Positions 8,736 through 18,070 of a DNA stretch of 64,000 nucleotides are shown here, one piece after another. The DNA comes from Acaudatibacter sp963835495 (GTDB lineage Bacteria; Pseudomonadota; Alphaproteobacteria; Caulobacterales; Caulobacteraceae): positions 1,916,628 to 1,980,627 of the forward strand of contig CAWIFQ010000005.1 of the NCBI GenBank assembly GCA_963835495.1. The letters run 5' to 3'. A program made the position numbers and the translations under genes. The notes beneath the pieces are model-generated. The model worked only from the letters and a program-made list of their open reading frames with translations, had not been told where the DNA came from and searched no databases. Positions within the stretch are counted from its first letter, which is position 1, and each line of letters opens with the position of its first letter.

Positions 8736-10196
8736 ATGCCGCTGTTGACCGATCCCAAGCTGCTGCGCGCCGAGGCCTATGTCGACGGCGGCTGGACCAA
8801 GTCCGGCGCCGGCAAGACCTTCGCGGTGCGCAATCCCGCCAGCGGCGAGACGCTCGCCGAGGTCGCGGACCTGGTCCCCGCCGACGCCCGCGGCGCGATC
8901 GAGGCAGCGGCTGCAGCTTTCCCAGCCTGGGCCGCGAAGACCGCCAAGGAGCGGGCCGCGATCCTGCGCACTTGGTTCGGCCTGATCATGGCGGCGCAGG
9001 AAGACCTGGCCCAGCTGATGACGGCCGAGCAGGGCAAGCCGCTGGCCGAGACCCGTGGCGAGGTGGCCTACGGCGCCAGCTTCATCGAGTGGTTCGCCGA
9101 GGAGGCCAAGCGGCTCTACGGCGACGTGATCCCGACCCACGCCGCGGGCAAGCGCATCCTGGTGCTGAAGCAGCCGATCGGGGTCGTCACCGCGATCACG
9201 CCCTGGAACTTCCCCAACGCGATGATCACCCGCAAGGTCGCCCCGGCGATCGCCGCCGGCTGCACGGTGGTGGTCAAGCCGCCGGACGAGACGCCGCTGT
9301 CGGCCCTGGCGCTGGCCGAACTGGCCGACCGCGCCGGGCTGCCGAAGGGCGTCTTCAACGTCGTCACCACCACGCGGGCGCAGGAAGTCGGGCTGGAGCT
9401 GACCCAGAACCCGCTGGTGCGGAAGTTCTCGTTCACCGGCTCGACCGCGGTCGGCAAGCAGCTGATGGCCCAGTGCGCCACGACGGTGAAGAAGGTCTCG
9501 CTGGAGCTGGGCGGCAATGCGCCGTTCATCGTCTTCGACGACGCCGACCTCGATCAGGCGGTCGAGGGCGCGCTGCTCTCGAAGTACCGCAACATGGGCC
9601 AGACCTGCGTCTGCGCGAACCGCTTCCTGGTGCAGGACGCGGTCTATGACGCGTTCGAGGCCAAGCTGGCCGCGCGGGTGAAGACCATGAAGGTCGGCGA
9701 CGGCGCCGAGGCCGGCGTGGTGCAGGGGCCGCTGATCAACATGGACGCGGTCGAGAAGGTCGAGCGGCTGCTGGCCGACGCGGTCGCCGGCGGGGCCAAG
9801 GTCGAGATCGGCGGCCATCGCCACGCGCTGGGCGGCACCTTCTTCGAGCCGACCGTCGTCACCGGCGTGAAGCCGACCATGGCGATTTCGCGCGAGGAGA
9901 TCTTCGGCCCGGTCGCCACCCTGACCCGCTTCAACAACGAGGCCGAGGCGATCCGCCTGGCGAACGACACCGACTTCGGCCTCGCGGCCTACTTCTACGC
10001 CCGCGACGTCGGCCGCATCTTCCGCGTCGCCGAGGCATTGGAGTACGGCATGGTCGCGGTCAACGACGGCATCCTCTCGACCGAAGTCGCCCCGTTCGGC
10101 GGCGTGAAACAATCCGGCGTCGGCCGCGAGGGCTCGAAGTACGGCATCGAGGACTACGTCGAGATCAAGTACGTGCTGTTGGGCGGGCTGGGATAG
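8736..10196 (+). CDS. gabD: NAD(P)-dependent succinate-semialdehyde dehydrogenase family protein
   Basis: A 486-residue aldehyde dehydrogenase. Catalytic Glu257 in LELGG and Cys291 in GQTCVCANR, the latter hexapeptide being typical of GabD-type enzymes; ITPWNFP at 154-160, FTGSTAVGK cofactor loop at 233-241. Length is normal. An AGGAG site precedes the ATG. In this neighbourhood it may instead oxidise L-lactaldehyde released by the rhamnulose-phosphate aldolase; family membership is firm, substrate is not. Confidence 0.9.
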   Translation: MPLLTDPKLLRAEAYVDGGWTKSGAGKTFAVRNPASGETLAEVADLVPADARGAIEAAAAAFPAWAAKTAKERAAILRTWFGLIMAAQEDLAQLMTAEQGKPLAETRGEVAYGASFIEWFAEEAKRLYGDVIPTHAAGKRILVLKQPIGVVTAITPWNFPNAMITRKVAPAIAAGCTVVVKPPDETPLSALALAELADRAGLPKGVFNVVTTTRAQEVGLELTQNPLVRKFSFTGSTAVGKQLMAQCATTVKKVSLELGGNAPFIVFDDADLDQAVEGALLSKYRNMGQTCVCANRFLVQDAVYDAFEAKLAARVKTMKVGDGAEAGVVQGPLINMDAVEKVERLLADAVAGGAKVEIGGHRHALGGTFFEPTVVTGVKPTMAISREEIFGPVATLTRFNNEAEAIRLANDTDFGLAAYFYARDVGRIFRVAEALEYGMVAVNDGILSTEVAPFGGVKQSGVGREGSKYGIEDYVEIKYVLLGGLG

Positions 10197-10219
10197 TCGC
10201 GCTACCCAATGCTTCGGTC

Positions 10220-10285
10220 ATGGCCGGCCTTCGCGCCGGCCATCCAAGCACGCAGACCGAGCTGTGGCCGTGCCCGGCACGGCCA
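10220..10285. terminator. Two GC-rich stem-loops between gabD and the DeoR gene
   Basis: ATGGCCGGC (10220-10228) pairs with GCCGGCCAT (10235-10243) around a six-base loop, and TGGCCGTGCC (10265-10274) pairs with GGCACGGCCA (10276-10285). They lie between convergent genes, so may act as a bidirectional terminator or be a palindromic intergenic repeat. No U-tract follows. Confidence 0.5.
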
Positions 10286-10357
10286 CTCGCCACAGGGTGT
10301 CCTCGGATCGCCGGGCCTTGGAATGGTGGGCCTGGGATTGGCGCGCCGGGGAGCCGC

Positions 10358-11143
10358 CTACGCTCGCCCGCCGGCCTCGGCCACGATCACCTCAATGCCC
10401 TGGCCGCGCAGCATCGCCGTCTCGTCGGCGGTGATCCCGGCGTCGGTCACCACCACGTCGATGGCGTCGAGGGCGCAGACGACGAAGCTGGCGGAAGTGC
10501 GGAACTTGGAGCTGTCGACCAGCACGATCAGCTGGTCGGCCCTGTTCATCAGCTTCTGCTCGGCCTGGATCAGCACCACGTCGGCCTGCATCAGTCCGCG
10601 CGGGCCGACGGCCGCCGCGCCCATGAACAGCTTGGCGGCATGGTAGCGCGATAGTCCGTCGTCCTCGAACGGCGAGAGGATGATGTTCTGTTCACGGAAG
10701 ATCGCGCCACCCGGCACCGACACCCGCGTGCCGCTCTGCGGCAGCAGCTCGCCGACGATATGCAGCGAATTGGTCAGCACCTGCAGCTCCAGGCCGGCGA
10801 GGTGGCTGCACATCTGGAAGGTGGTGGTGCCGCCGTCGATGATCAGCGCCTCGCCTGGGCGGCAGAGCGCGGCGGCCGCGCGGCCGATCGCGGCCTTCTC
10901 GGCGGCGTGGCGGGCCCGGTTGAGCTCGAACGGCGCTCCAGCCAGGCGCTCGGCGGCGGCCTCGCCGGTCAGCCGCGCGCCGCCGCGGACGCGGGCGATG
11001 CGCCCCTCGCCTTCCAGCCGCTCCAGGTCGCGCCGGATCGTCGCCGACGAGGCGTCCAGGCTGGCGCAGAGCTGGCGGAACGAGACGAAGCCCTGGCTCT
11101 GCAGCAGCCTCAGGATTTCGCTGTCACGCTGGGTGGCGTGCAT
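10358..11143 (-). CDS. rhaR: DeoR/GlpR family transcriptional regulator of rhamnose genes
   Basis: A 261-residue repressor-type protein: N-terminal DeoR helix-turn-helix (ILRLLQSQGFVSFRQLCASLDASSATIRRDLERLE) followed by the GARLTGE linker and a sugar-phosphate-binding DeoR C-domain (IIDGGTTTFQM, LTNSLHIVGEL, VLIQAEQKLMNRAD, IVLVDSSKF). It is the last gene of the rhaD-rhaI-regulator run, 75 bp after rhaI. In Rhizobium the rhamnose regulator is also a DeoR protein, which supports the name; the assignment is by position and family. Confidence 0.83.
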   Translation of the reverse strand: MHATQRDSEILRLLQSQGFVSFRQLCASLDASSATIRRDLERLEGEGRIARVRGGARLTGEAAAERLAGAPFELNRARHAAEKAAIGRAAAALCRPGEALIIDGGTTTFQMCSHLAGLELQVLTNSLHIVGELLPQSGTRVSVPGGAIFREQNIILSPFEDDGLSRYHAAKLFMGAAAVGPRGLMQADVVLIQAEQKLMNRADQLIVLVDSSKFRTSASFVVCALDAIDVVVTDAGITADETAMLRGQGIEVIVAEAGGRA

Positions 11144-11218
11144 GCTTCGGACCTATGCGAACTCTGGCGAAGCTAACACAGCTTCGCCGTGCGCTAGTGG
11201 CGCAGCCGAACCAGCGGG

Positions 11219-12512
11219 TCAAACGATCCCGGCCGTCGTCGAGGCGCGGCCGCGTTCCTGCGCCTTGCGCGGGCGCCACTCGGAGGCCCGGTAGGTCTCC
11301 ACCGGCTCGATCGCGCCGCCCAGTTCGTAGCGCGCCATGGCCAGGATCGGGGTGACGTCGGTCTCGTAGGCGCGGCGCAGGTCGGAGAACGCCAGCACCA
11401 CGTCGTTGGCGTTCTGGTGCTCGCCCAGCGCCTCACGGTCGATGATCAGGGCGCGGGCGTAGCCGCCCGCGATGGCGTTGGCCGAAAGCAGCAGGCTCTC
11501 GATCGGGTCGGTGACGTTGTGCGACTGGTCGATCATGTAGGCGGGGCTGAAGTCGCCGCTGGCGCGATGTTCAGCGTCGACCAGCTCGTTGAAGATCAGG
11601 AACAGCTGGTGCGGGTTGATCGAGCCGGCGTCGAGGTCGTCGTCGCCGTACTTGCTGTCGTTGAAATGGAAGCCGCCCAGCTTTCCGAACCGGGCCAGCC
11701 GGGCGACGATCTGCTCGATGTTCACGTTCGGCGCATGGTGGCCGAGGTCGACCAGGCAGCGGGCCTTCTCGCCCAACTGCTGTGCGGCCAAGAGGTTGGT
11801 GCCCCAGTCGGAGATCACGCTCGAATAGAACGCCGGCTCGTAGAGCTTGTGCTCCATGAACATGCGCCAGTCGTGGGGCAGGGCGGCGTAGATCTGGGCC
11901 ATCGAGTTCGAGATAGCGGTCGAAGGCCGCGGTCTGGTTCTGCTGGCCCGGGAAGTTGGAGCCGTCGCCGATCCAGACGGTGATCGCCTTCGAGCCCAGC
12001 GCGACGCCGAGGTCGATGCAGTCGATGTTGTGGGCGATGGCCTGGTCGCGCACGGCCTTGTCGGTGTGAGTAAGCGAGCCGAACTTGTAGCTCCAGCCCT
12101 GGCCCGGCTGGTCCTGGAAGGTGTTGGAGTTGACCGCATCGAAGCCGAGGCCGAGCTCGGCGGCCTCTTCCCGAAGCGCGGCCGGGTCGTCGACCTTGTC
12201 CCAGGGAAAGTGCGGCGAGGCGGTGGGCGTCAGGCGGCCGAGCTGGTTCACCACCGCGGCGTCTTCCAGCTTCTCGTGGATGGTGATCGGCTCGCCGGGA
12301 ATCGGGAACTTGGCGAAGCGCGTGCCGCCGACGCCAAGGCCCCAGGTCGGTACGGCGACCGCGAAGGCCTTCACCTTGTCCTTCACCTGGTCGATCGCGC
12401 GGCCGCGGCGGGTCAGCGCGCGGCCCAGGCTGTCGTATTCGTCCTGCAGCGCGGCGAGGCGGGCGGCGTTCTCGCGCTCGATCAGGTCCTGGGGCAGGGG
12501 CGGGCGGTTCAT
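11219..12512 (-). pseudogene. rhaI: L-rhamnose isomerase (RhaI type), one frameshift
   Basis: About 430 residues of the rhizobial/Pseudomonas-type sugar isomerase converting L-rhamnose to L-rhamnulose. N-terminal part reads MNRPPLPQDLIERENAAR through KAITVWIGDGSNFPGQQNQTAAFDRYLE; near 11910 the frame changes and continues DSMAQIYAALPHDWRMFMEHKLYEPAFYS to the end. Metal and substrate residues of the TIM barrel are visible as MEHKLYEPAF, DLGHHAPN, HFNDSKYGDDDLD. A GGAGG ribosome-binding site precedes the ATG, 12 bp after rhaD. One indel only, so probably functional if it is an assembly error. Confidence 0.87.
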
Positions 12513-12524
12513 GTCCGGCCTCCT

Positions 12525-14633
12525 TCAGCGGGTAAACGCTTGCGCGTTGCCGGCGTCGACATTGAGGATGTTGCCGGTGGACTTGGACGCGCGGTCTGAG
12601 GCCAGGAATACCACCGCCTCGGCCACATCCTGCGGGAGCACCTCCCGCTTCAGCAGGCTGCGGTTACGGTAGTGCGCCTCCAGCGCTTCGCCGGGATCGA
12701 CGCCATAGGCGTCGGCGCGTTCCTTGCGCCAGTCGCCGTCCCAGATGCGCGAGCCGCGGATCACCGCGTCCGGATTGACCACATTGACCCGGATCCCGAA
12801 CGGCGCGCCTTCCAGCGCCAGGCAGCGCGCCAGGTGCACCGCGGCGGCCTTGGCCGAAGCGTAGGCCGAGGCGTTGACGGTCGCCGCCAGCGCGTTCTTC
12901 GAGCCGACGAACACGATCGATCCGCCGAACGCCTTCAACAGCGGGAACGCCTCGCGCGAGGTCAGGAAGTAGCCCTCGGCCAGGACGTCGTGATTGCGCC
13001 GCCAGATGGCCAGCGTGGTCTGCTCGATCGAGGCGGCCGAGGCGATGCCGGCGTTGGCGACCAGGATGTCGAGGCCGCCGTACTCGCGCGCCGCGAACGC
13101 CATGCCGGCGGCGACAGCGGCCTCATCGGTCACGTCCATCGTTGTCTGGCGCACCCGGTCGCAGCCAAACCGGCCCGCGAGGTCGCGCTCGGCGTTCTCC
13201 AGCGCCTCGCCGCCGAGGTCGGCCAGCACCACGCAGGCGCCGTCGGCCAGCAGCCGCTCCGCCACCGCCCGGCCGATGCCGCCCGCGCCGCCGGTGATCA
13301 GGGCGATGCGCCCCTCCAGCGGCGCCGACGGCGGCTGGCGGCGCAGCTTGGCCTCTTCCAGCGCCCAGTACTCGATATCGAAGGCTTCCTTCTCGGGCAG
13401 GCCGAGATAGCCGCCGAGCGCCTCGGCGCCGCGCATCACATTGATGGCGTTGCGATAGAACTCGCTGGCGATGCGGGCCGTGGTCTTGTCCTTGGCCAGG
13501 GTGAACATGCCGAGTTGCGGGTGCAGCACCACCACGGGGTTGGGGTCGCGCAGCGGTGGGCTCGCCGGCTCTCTGCAACGCTCATAATAGGCCGCGTAGT
13601 CCGCGCGATAGGCGGCGAACGCCTCGGCCAGATAGGCCTCGCCGCCCAGCGCCAGCCGCTGCGGGTCTAGCAGCAGCGGCTTGATCTTGGTGCGGAGGAA
13701 GTGGTCCGGGCACGACGTTCCGACCTCGGCGAGGCGCGCCGCATCGCGCGAGGTGACGAAATCGAGTGTTTCCGGCGCATCGTCGAAATGGACCAGCTTG
13801 CGCGGCGCGTCGCCGGCGAGCTTTCGCAGCTGCGGCGCGAGCTGCACGGCGGCGCCCGCGCGGGCCACTGGCGCCATGGGCGTCACCGCCGCGCCGCCGA
13901 ACGCCGGGCCCTCGGCCAGGCGCAGGTTCAGGTAGTCGGCGGCGGCGCCGATCAGCTCGAGGGTGGTGGCGTAGCAGGCCTCGGCGCTGTCGCCCCAGCA
14001 GATCAGGCCGTGACCGGCCATGATCACGCCGCGCAGGTCTGGCGTGTCATCGACCAGCGCCTTCAGCCGCAGCGCCAGCTCGAAGCCGGGCCGCAGCCAG
14101 GGCGTCCAGCCGACCGCATCGCCCCAGATCGCCTTCGCCGCCGCCTCGCCGCCGACGGAGGCGGCCAGGGCGATCACCGCGTCCGGATGCACGTGGTCGA
14201 TGTGGGTGAACGGCAGCAAGGCGTGCAGCGGCGTGTCGATCGAAGGCGCGCGGGTCCCTGGCTCGAAGGCGGCGTGGGCGTAGAGCTCGGCCATGGCGTC
14301 TTCGTCCGCGGGGCCGCCGAACCGCGCCGTCAGCGCCCGCAACGTCTCGAGCCGCAGCCGGGCGAAACCGCCCGCGGCGATCGAGCCCAGGTCGCCGCCG
14401 GACCCTTTGACCCACAGCACCTGTGTCGGTGCGCCGGTGATCGGGTCGGGTTCGGTCAGCTTGGCGGAGGTGTTGCCGCCGCCGAAATTGGTCACCGCCA
14501 GGTCCGCGCCGAGCAGGTTGGAGCGATAGACCAGCAACTCGGCCTCAGACTTGCCCTGCGTCGCGGCCGCATCCCAACCGGGGGTCGGCCGCGCGAGCGG
14601 CAGGGCGGGGTTGATGCGGCTGGCGCCGTCCAT
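12525..14633 (-). CDS. rhaD: Bifunctional rhamnulose-1-phosphate aldolase / lactaldehyde dehydrogenase (short-chain type)
   Basis: About 702 residues. Residues 1 to about 420 form a class II aldolase/adducin domain (NFGGGNTSAKL, WVKGSGGDL, HIDHVHPDAV, IMAGHGL); residues from about 430 form a short-chain dehydrogenase with TGGAGGIG cofactor loop, NAG motif (LVANAGIAS), catalytic Ser in VGSKNA and YASAK. The aldolase domain splits rhamnulose-1-phosphate to dihydroxyacetone phosphate and L-lactaldehyde; the dehydrogenase is thought to oxidise lactaldehyde. The start at 14633 is chosen because GGAGGAG lies just upstream; an ATG 33 bp further out lacks a site. First gene of the leftward rha operon. 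Confidence 0.92.
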   Translation of the reverse strand: MDGASRINPALPLARPTPGWDAAATQGKSEAELLVYRSNLLGADLAVTNFGGGNTSAKLTEPDPITGAPTQVLWVKGSGGDLGSIAAGGFARLRLETLRALTARFGGPADEDAMAELYAHAAFEPGTRAPSIDTPLHALLPFTHIDHVHPDAVIALAASVGGEAAAKAIWGDAVGWTPWLRPGFELALRLKALVDDTPDLRGVIMAGHGLICWGDSAEACYATTLELIGAAADYLNLRLAEGPAFGGAAVTPMAPVARAGAAVQLAPQLRKLAGDAPRKLVHFDDAPETLDFVTSRDAARLAEVGTSCPDHFLRTKIKPLLLDPQRLALGGEAYLAEAFAAYRADYAAYYERCREPASPPLRDPNPVVVLHPQLGMFTLAKDKTTARIASEFYRNAINVMRGAEALGGYLGLPEKEAFDIEYWALEEAKLRRQPPSAPLEGRIALITGGAGGIGRAVAERLLADGACVVLADLGGEALENAERDLAGRFGCDRVRQTTMDVTDEAAVAAGMAFAAREYGGLDILVANAGIASAASIEQTTLAIWRRNHDVLAEGYFLTSREAFPLLKAFGGSIVFVGSKNALAATVNASAYASAKAAAVHLARCLALEGAPFGIRVNVVNPDAVIRGSRIWDGDWRKERADAYGVDPGEALEAHYRNRSLLKREVLPQDVAEAVVFLASDRASKSTGNILNVDAGNAQAFTR

Positions 14634-14730
14634 GAAACTCCTCCGAAGGCTTTGCGGCTCTAACACCCAGCGTTGCTCGAAACAATCACGTCACGTAAGA
14701 TTCGCTCAATTCCAATCATCGGTATGCTCG

Positions 14731-15972
14731 TTGAACCAGGCGATCGCCATCGTCGACATCGGCAAGACCCGCAGCAAGCTGACCCTTTGGGCGCGGGGCG
14801 GGAAGCTGCTGGCGCAGTTCGACCACGCCAATGCGATCGGCGCCCAGAAGCCGCGCCAACTCGATCTGCGCGGCGCCGGCGATTGGCTGAAAGGCGCGCT
14901 GGGCGAGGCCGCGGGGCTGGCGCGGATCGACGCCATCGTCCCCGTGGGGCACGGCGCGGCCGGGGTGCTGATGGCTGGCGAGACGCCGCTCTGCGCGCTC
15001 GACTACGAGGCCGCGCCGCCGCGTGAGATCGCCAAGGCCTACGACGTCCTGCGCGATCCGTTCGAAGCGACGCTCTCGCCGCGGCTGGCCGATGGCCTCA
15101 ACCTCGGCGTCCAGCTGTTCTGGCTGGAACGGCTTCATCCGGATGTCTGGCCCAAAGCCGGCGGTTTCCTGCTCTGGCCGCAATACTGGGCCTGGTTCCT
15201 CAGCGGCGAGCGCGCCACCGAGGTGACCAGCCTGGGCTGCCACAGCGACTTGTGGCGTCCGCGGGAGCATCGCTTCTCGGATCTCGCCATCTCGCGCGGC
15301 TGGGCCGAGCGGCTGGGCCCGCTGCGCGGCGCCGGCGAGGTGCTGGGACCGATCCGCCCGGCGCTGGCCGACGAACTGGGGCTGCCGTCCGATTGCCGCG
15401 TCTATTGCGGCCTGCACGACAGCAACGCAGCCCTTCACGCCGCCCGGGGTAGGGCCGACCTGGCGGATCGGCCGTTCGCGGTGGTCTCGACCGGCACCTG
15501 GTTCGTATGCCTCGCCGCAGGCGGCGCGGGGCCGGCGGCCTATCATCCGTCCCAGGACATGCTCGCCAACGTCGATGTCGCCGGCCAGCCGACGCCCACC
15601 GCCCGCTTCATGGGCGGTCGCGACTATGAAGCCTGGATGGGGGCCGCACTGGGCGCCGCGTCCGATCCAGAGCTGTTGCGCGAGGCCTCGGCGCTGACCG
15701 ACTGGAGCCGTGCGCCCGGCCCGCTGCGCGCCACCCGTGCGGCGCTCGAACTCGCACGCCGCACTGACCGCGCCCTGCGCCTCGTCGCCGCCGAAGGCCC
15801 GATCCTGATCGAGGGTCGTTTCGCCACGGACGAGGCGTTCGCGGTCGCGTTGGCGCGGCTCCGGCCGATCCAGGCGGTGCGCCGCGGCGACATGGCGGAC
15901 GGCGTCGCGTTAGGTGCGCTTCGGCTGGCGGCGCCCGCGGCGCCCGACCGGCCCGCACGGGTGTCGAGCTAG
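14731..15972 (+). CDS. rhaK: FGGY-family rhamnulokinase
   Basis: About 413 residues. Seen: N-terminal phosphate-1 motif AIVDIGKTRSKL, VGHGAAG, LWPQYWAWFLSG with E-T-S-LGCHSDLW, GLHDSNAALHAARG, and the ATP-domain block STGTWFVCLA. Phosphorylates L-rhamnulose (rhizobial RhaK). Divergent from rhaD with a shared 97-bp region, consistent with joint control by the DeoR protein. No in-frame ATG is near the conserved start; TTG at 14731 is taken as the likely initiator, with low certainty. Shorter than E. coli RhaB but similar to RhaK. Confidence 0.85.
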   Translation: MNQAIAIVDIGKTRSKLTLWARGGKLLAQFDHANAIGAQKPRQLDLRGAGDWLKGALGEAAGLARIDAIVPVGHGAAGVLMAGETPLCALDYEAAPPREIAKAYDVLRDPFEATLSPRLADGLNLGVQLFWLERLHPDVWPKAGGFLLWPQYWAWFLSGERATEVTSLGCHSDLWRPREHRFSDLAISRGWAERLGPLRGAGEVLGPIRPALADELGLPSDCRVYCGLHDSNAALHAARGRADLADRPFAVVSTGTWFVCLAAGGAGPAAYHPSQDMLANVDVAGQPTPTARFMGGRDYEAWMGAALGAASDPELLREASALTDWSRAPGPLRATRAALELARRTDRALRLVAAEGPILIEGRFATDEAFAVALARLRPIQAVRRGDMADGVALGALRLAAPAAPDRPARVSS

Positions 15973-16382
15973 TCCACAAAGTCCAGTTGAACAGTCAAGG
16001 CGCGAGCATCGCGAGGTTCGCAGCCTGCGGTCGTAAATAAGCGACCAGCAGCCGAACCGGTCCAGACGTCTCACTTCCTGCAAGCTCCGGCTTAGCCAGC
16101 CGAATCACCGCACGGCGGCGCCATGAAATAGCCGCCACGGCTCAGCTAGAATGGTGCGAAGCCTTGGTTTACCTAGCGTCGAGAGGAACGTCCGCCTGCA
16201 GCAATGATCAATTCTTGTACGGAATTGATCTTCCGCTATCTTTTCGGCGCGGGCTTGCGTGCCGCGAGCGTCGCCAACCATCCAAACTCGGTGGGCGAAA
16301 AGTTCAGTTTGCGGCGCACGGCAGTTTTGATGACAATCCTGTCGCATTGTTACAACATGGTAGCTTGGAGCAAGGAAGCCGA
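15973..16382. other. Intergenic region of 410 bp upstream of XRE regulator
   Basis: No gene is supported here. The only clear structure is the inverted repeat at 16206-16230. The base composition is more AT-rich than the neighbouring genes, as expected of a promoter region for the regulator at 16383. Confidence 0.45.
16206..16230. promoter_or_regulatory. 9-bp perfect inverted repeat, operator candidate
   Basis: GATCAATTC (16206-16214) and GAATTGATC (16222-16230) are exact inverted copies separated by seven bases, about 150 bp upstream of the XRE regulator. The AT-rich dyad with helical-turn spacing is typical of an operator; autoregulation by the adjacent XRE protein is an inference. Confidence 0.45.
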
Positions 16383-16772
16383 ATGACCGCCGATGGGCCG
16401 CACCGCCTCGACGTCGCCATGGGCCAGCGAATCCGCGAGCGCCGGCGCTCGCTGGGTATGTCGCAGGGCGACCTGGCCCGAGCGCTGGGCATCACCTTTC
16501 AGCAGGTGCAGAAGTACGAGCGCGGCGCCAACCGCGTCAGCTTCTCGCGCCTGATGCAGGTGGTGGATGCGCTGAACTGCCACCTCACCGACCTCACCGA
16601 GGGGCTCGACCCCGACCGCCCGGTGCGCGAGATTGATCAGGTGAGGCGCCTGATCGCCGAGGAAGGCGCCTACGAGCTGCTGGAGGCCTATGTTGCAATG
16701 CGCAGCAAGCCGCTGCAGCGCGCCTTGCTGCAGCACGCGAAGGCGCTGGCCGGTTTGACGGACGCCCAATAG
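16383..16772 (+). CDS. XRE family helix-turn-helix transcriptional regulator
   Basis: 129 residues. XRE/Cro domain at about 12-66: GQRIRERRRSLGMSQGDLARALGITFQQVQKYERGANRVSFSRL. The C-terminal helical tail (LIAEEGAYELLEAYVAM) has no recognised ligand domain. This architecture is common and multicopy in Caulobacterales. The ATG at 16383 is preceded by AAGGAAG at good spacing; an upstream in-frame extension exists but has no such site. Confidence 0.88.
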   Translation: MTADGPHRLDVAMGQRIRERRRSLGMSQGDLARALGITFQQVQKYERGANRVSFSRLMQVVDALNCHLTDLTEGLDPDRPVREIDQVRRLIAEEGAYELLEAYVAMRSKPLQRALLQHAKALAGLTDAQ

Positions 16773-16779
16773 CCGCCGC

Positions 16780-16798
16780 GGGCCGCGTCTTGCGGCCC
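16780..16798. terminator. Stem-loop between convergent XRE and acyl-CoA dehydrogenase genes
   Basis: GGGCCGC and GCGGCCC pair around the loop GTCTT, between the stop of the XRE gene and the stop of the leftward dehydrogenase. The position suits a bidirectional terminator; no U-tract. Confidence 0.5.
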
Positions 16799-18066
16799 TA
16801 GCGCAGCGTATTCTTCGGCACGTCGCGGAACGGACGGTCGTCGTCGCTGCGGGGCTCCTTCGGCATCCGCAGCACGCGCTCGGCGATGATGTTGCGCTGG
16901 ATCTCGTCGGTGCCGCCGGCGATCGACACCGCCGGCACGGAGACCAGGATCTCGGCGATGACGCCGTCCATCGGCCCGTCCTCGCCGGTCAGCATCGCGT
17001 CCGCCCCGGCGATCAGCGTGTGCACGCGCGCCGCGGCGCGGGCGACGTGGCTGGCCGCCAGCTTGCCCAGCGAGCCTTCCGGACCCGGCGGGCGGCCGAG
17101 GGCCTGAGCGGCCCGGGCGCGGCGGGCGGTCCACTCGGCGGTCTTCGACAGCGTCAGCAGCTTGGCGATCTCCTGGCGCACCACCGGATCGGCGATGGCG
17201 CCCGTCGCCCTGGCCCGTTCCAGCACCAGGTCGACGCGGCCGGCGCGCTGCGGATACCACTTGTAGGGCTCGTTGACGGTGGCGATCTCAGCGCGCTCCT
17301 CGTCGTAGATGCGGCCCTGGCGGTCCGAGGCGGCGCCCCAGAGGCGCATGCCGTCGGCGCCGCGGCGCTCGTGCATCAGCGTCGTCGTCGCCACAGCCCA
17401 GCCGCCGCCGATCTCCCCGACCAGATGCTCGGCCGGCGCCTCGGCGTCGGTGAAGAACACCTGGTTGAACGAGGCGTGGCCGTTCATCTGCCGCAGCTGA
17501 TGCACCTCGACGCCGGCCTGGCGCATGTCGAGCACGAAGTAGGAGAGCCCCTGGTGCTTAGGCACGTTGGAGTCGGTGCGCGCCAGCAGCAGCCCCCAGT
17601 CGGCGTGATGGGCGCTGGTGGTCCAGACCTTCTGGCCGTTGATCACCCAGCGGCCGTCCTTCAGCTCGGCGCGGGTCAGGGCGCCGGCGAGGTCGGAGCC
17701 GCTGCCGGGCTCGCTGAACAGCTGGCACCAGTTGTCCTCGCCGGTGAGGATTCGGCGCAGGAACTTGCGCTTATGGAAGTCGCCGCCGTGCTCGAGCAGG
17801 GTCGCGGCGGCCAGGCCGCGCACGCCACTGCGAGCGACGCTGACCGCGCCCACGCGCCGCATTTCCTCGGCGACGATGGCGTCGAACGCCGCCGGCAGGC
17901 CCCTGCCGTGCCATTCCTTCGGCCAGCTCGGCATGCCCCAGCCGGAGTCGACCAGCCGCGTGCGCCATTCGACGAGCCCCAGTTCGGCGCTCCAGTTGGC
18001 TTCGAGCCAGGCGCGCGCTTCAGCGCGGACGGCGGCTTCCGAGGGTTCGCTCATGGTCCCGTCCAT
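16798..18066 (-). CDS. Acyl-CoA dehydrogenase family protein
   Basis: 422 residues. Flavoprotein oxidising acyl-CoA thioesters at the alpha-beta position. Seen: WCQLFSEPGSGSDLAG (flavin-binding), VINGQKVWTTSAHHADWGLLLART, and near the C-terminus SVPAVSIAGGTDEIQRNIIAERVLRMP, the last containing the family IAGGTxEIQRNII motif. Follows the other dehydrogenase gene by four bases with a G-rich site upstream; an internal ATG at 18054 is an alternative. The pair resembles the heterodimeric dehydrogenases of steroid or branched-chain catabolism in actinobacteria and proteobacteria, but the substrate is not shown. Confidence 0.9.
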   Translation of the reverse strand: MDGTMSEPSEAAVRAEARAWLEANWSAELGLVEWRTRLVDSGWGMPSWPKEWHGRGLPAAFDAIVAEEMRRVGAVSVARSGVRGLAAATLLEHGGDFHKRKFLRRILTGEDNWCQLFSEPGSGSDLAGALTRAELKDGRWVINGQKVWTTSAHHADWGLLLARTDSNVPKHQGLSYFVLDMRQAGVEVHQLRQMNGHASFNQVFFTDAEAPAEHLVGEIGGGWAVATTTLMHERRGADGMRLWGAASDRQGRIYDEERAEIATVNEPYKWYPQRAGRVDLVLERARATGAIADPVVRQEIAKLLTLSKTAEWTARRARAAQALGRPPGPEGSLGKLAASHVARAAARVHTLIAGADAMLTGEDGPMDGVIAEILVSVPAVSIAGGTDEIQRNIIAERVLRMPKEPRSDDDRPFRDVPKNTLR

Positions 18067-18070
18067 CCGC

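Noticed and set aside
8604..10112. Long antisense open frame (502 codons) opposite the aldehyde dehydrogenase
   Set aside because: Composition is Asp/Arg/Gly-rich with low-complexity runs typical of shadow frames in high-GC DNA. The plus-strand protein has all catalytic motifs.
16164..16382. Extended N-terminus for the XRE regulator
   Set aside because: The ATG at 16383 has a good ribosome-binding site and leaves a normal-sized XRE protein; the extension covers the inverted repeat region.
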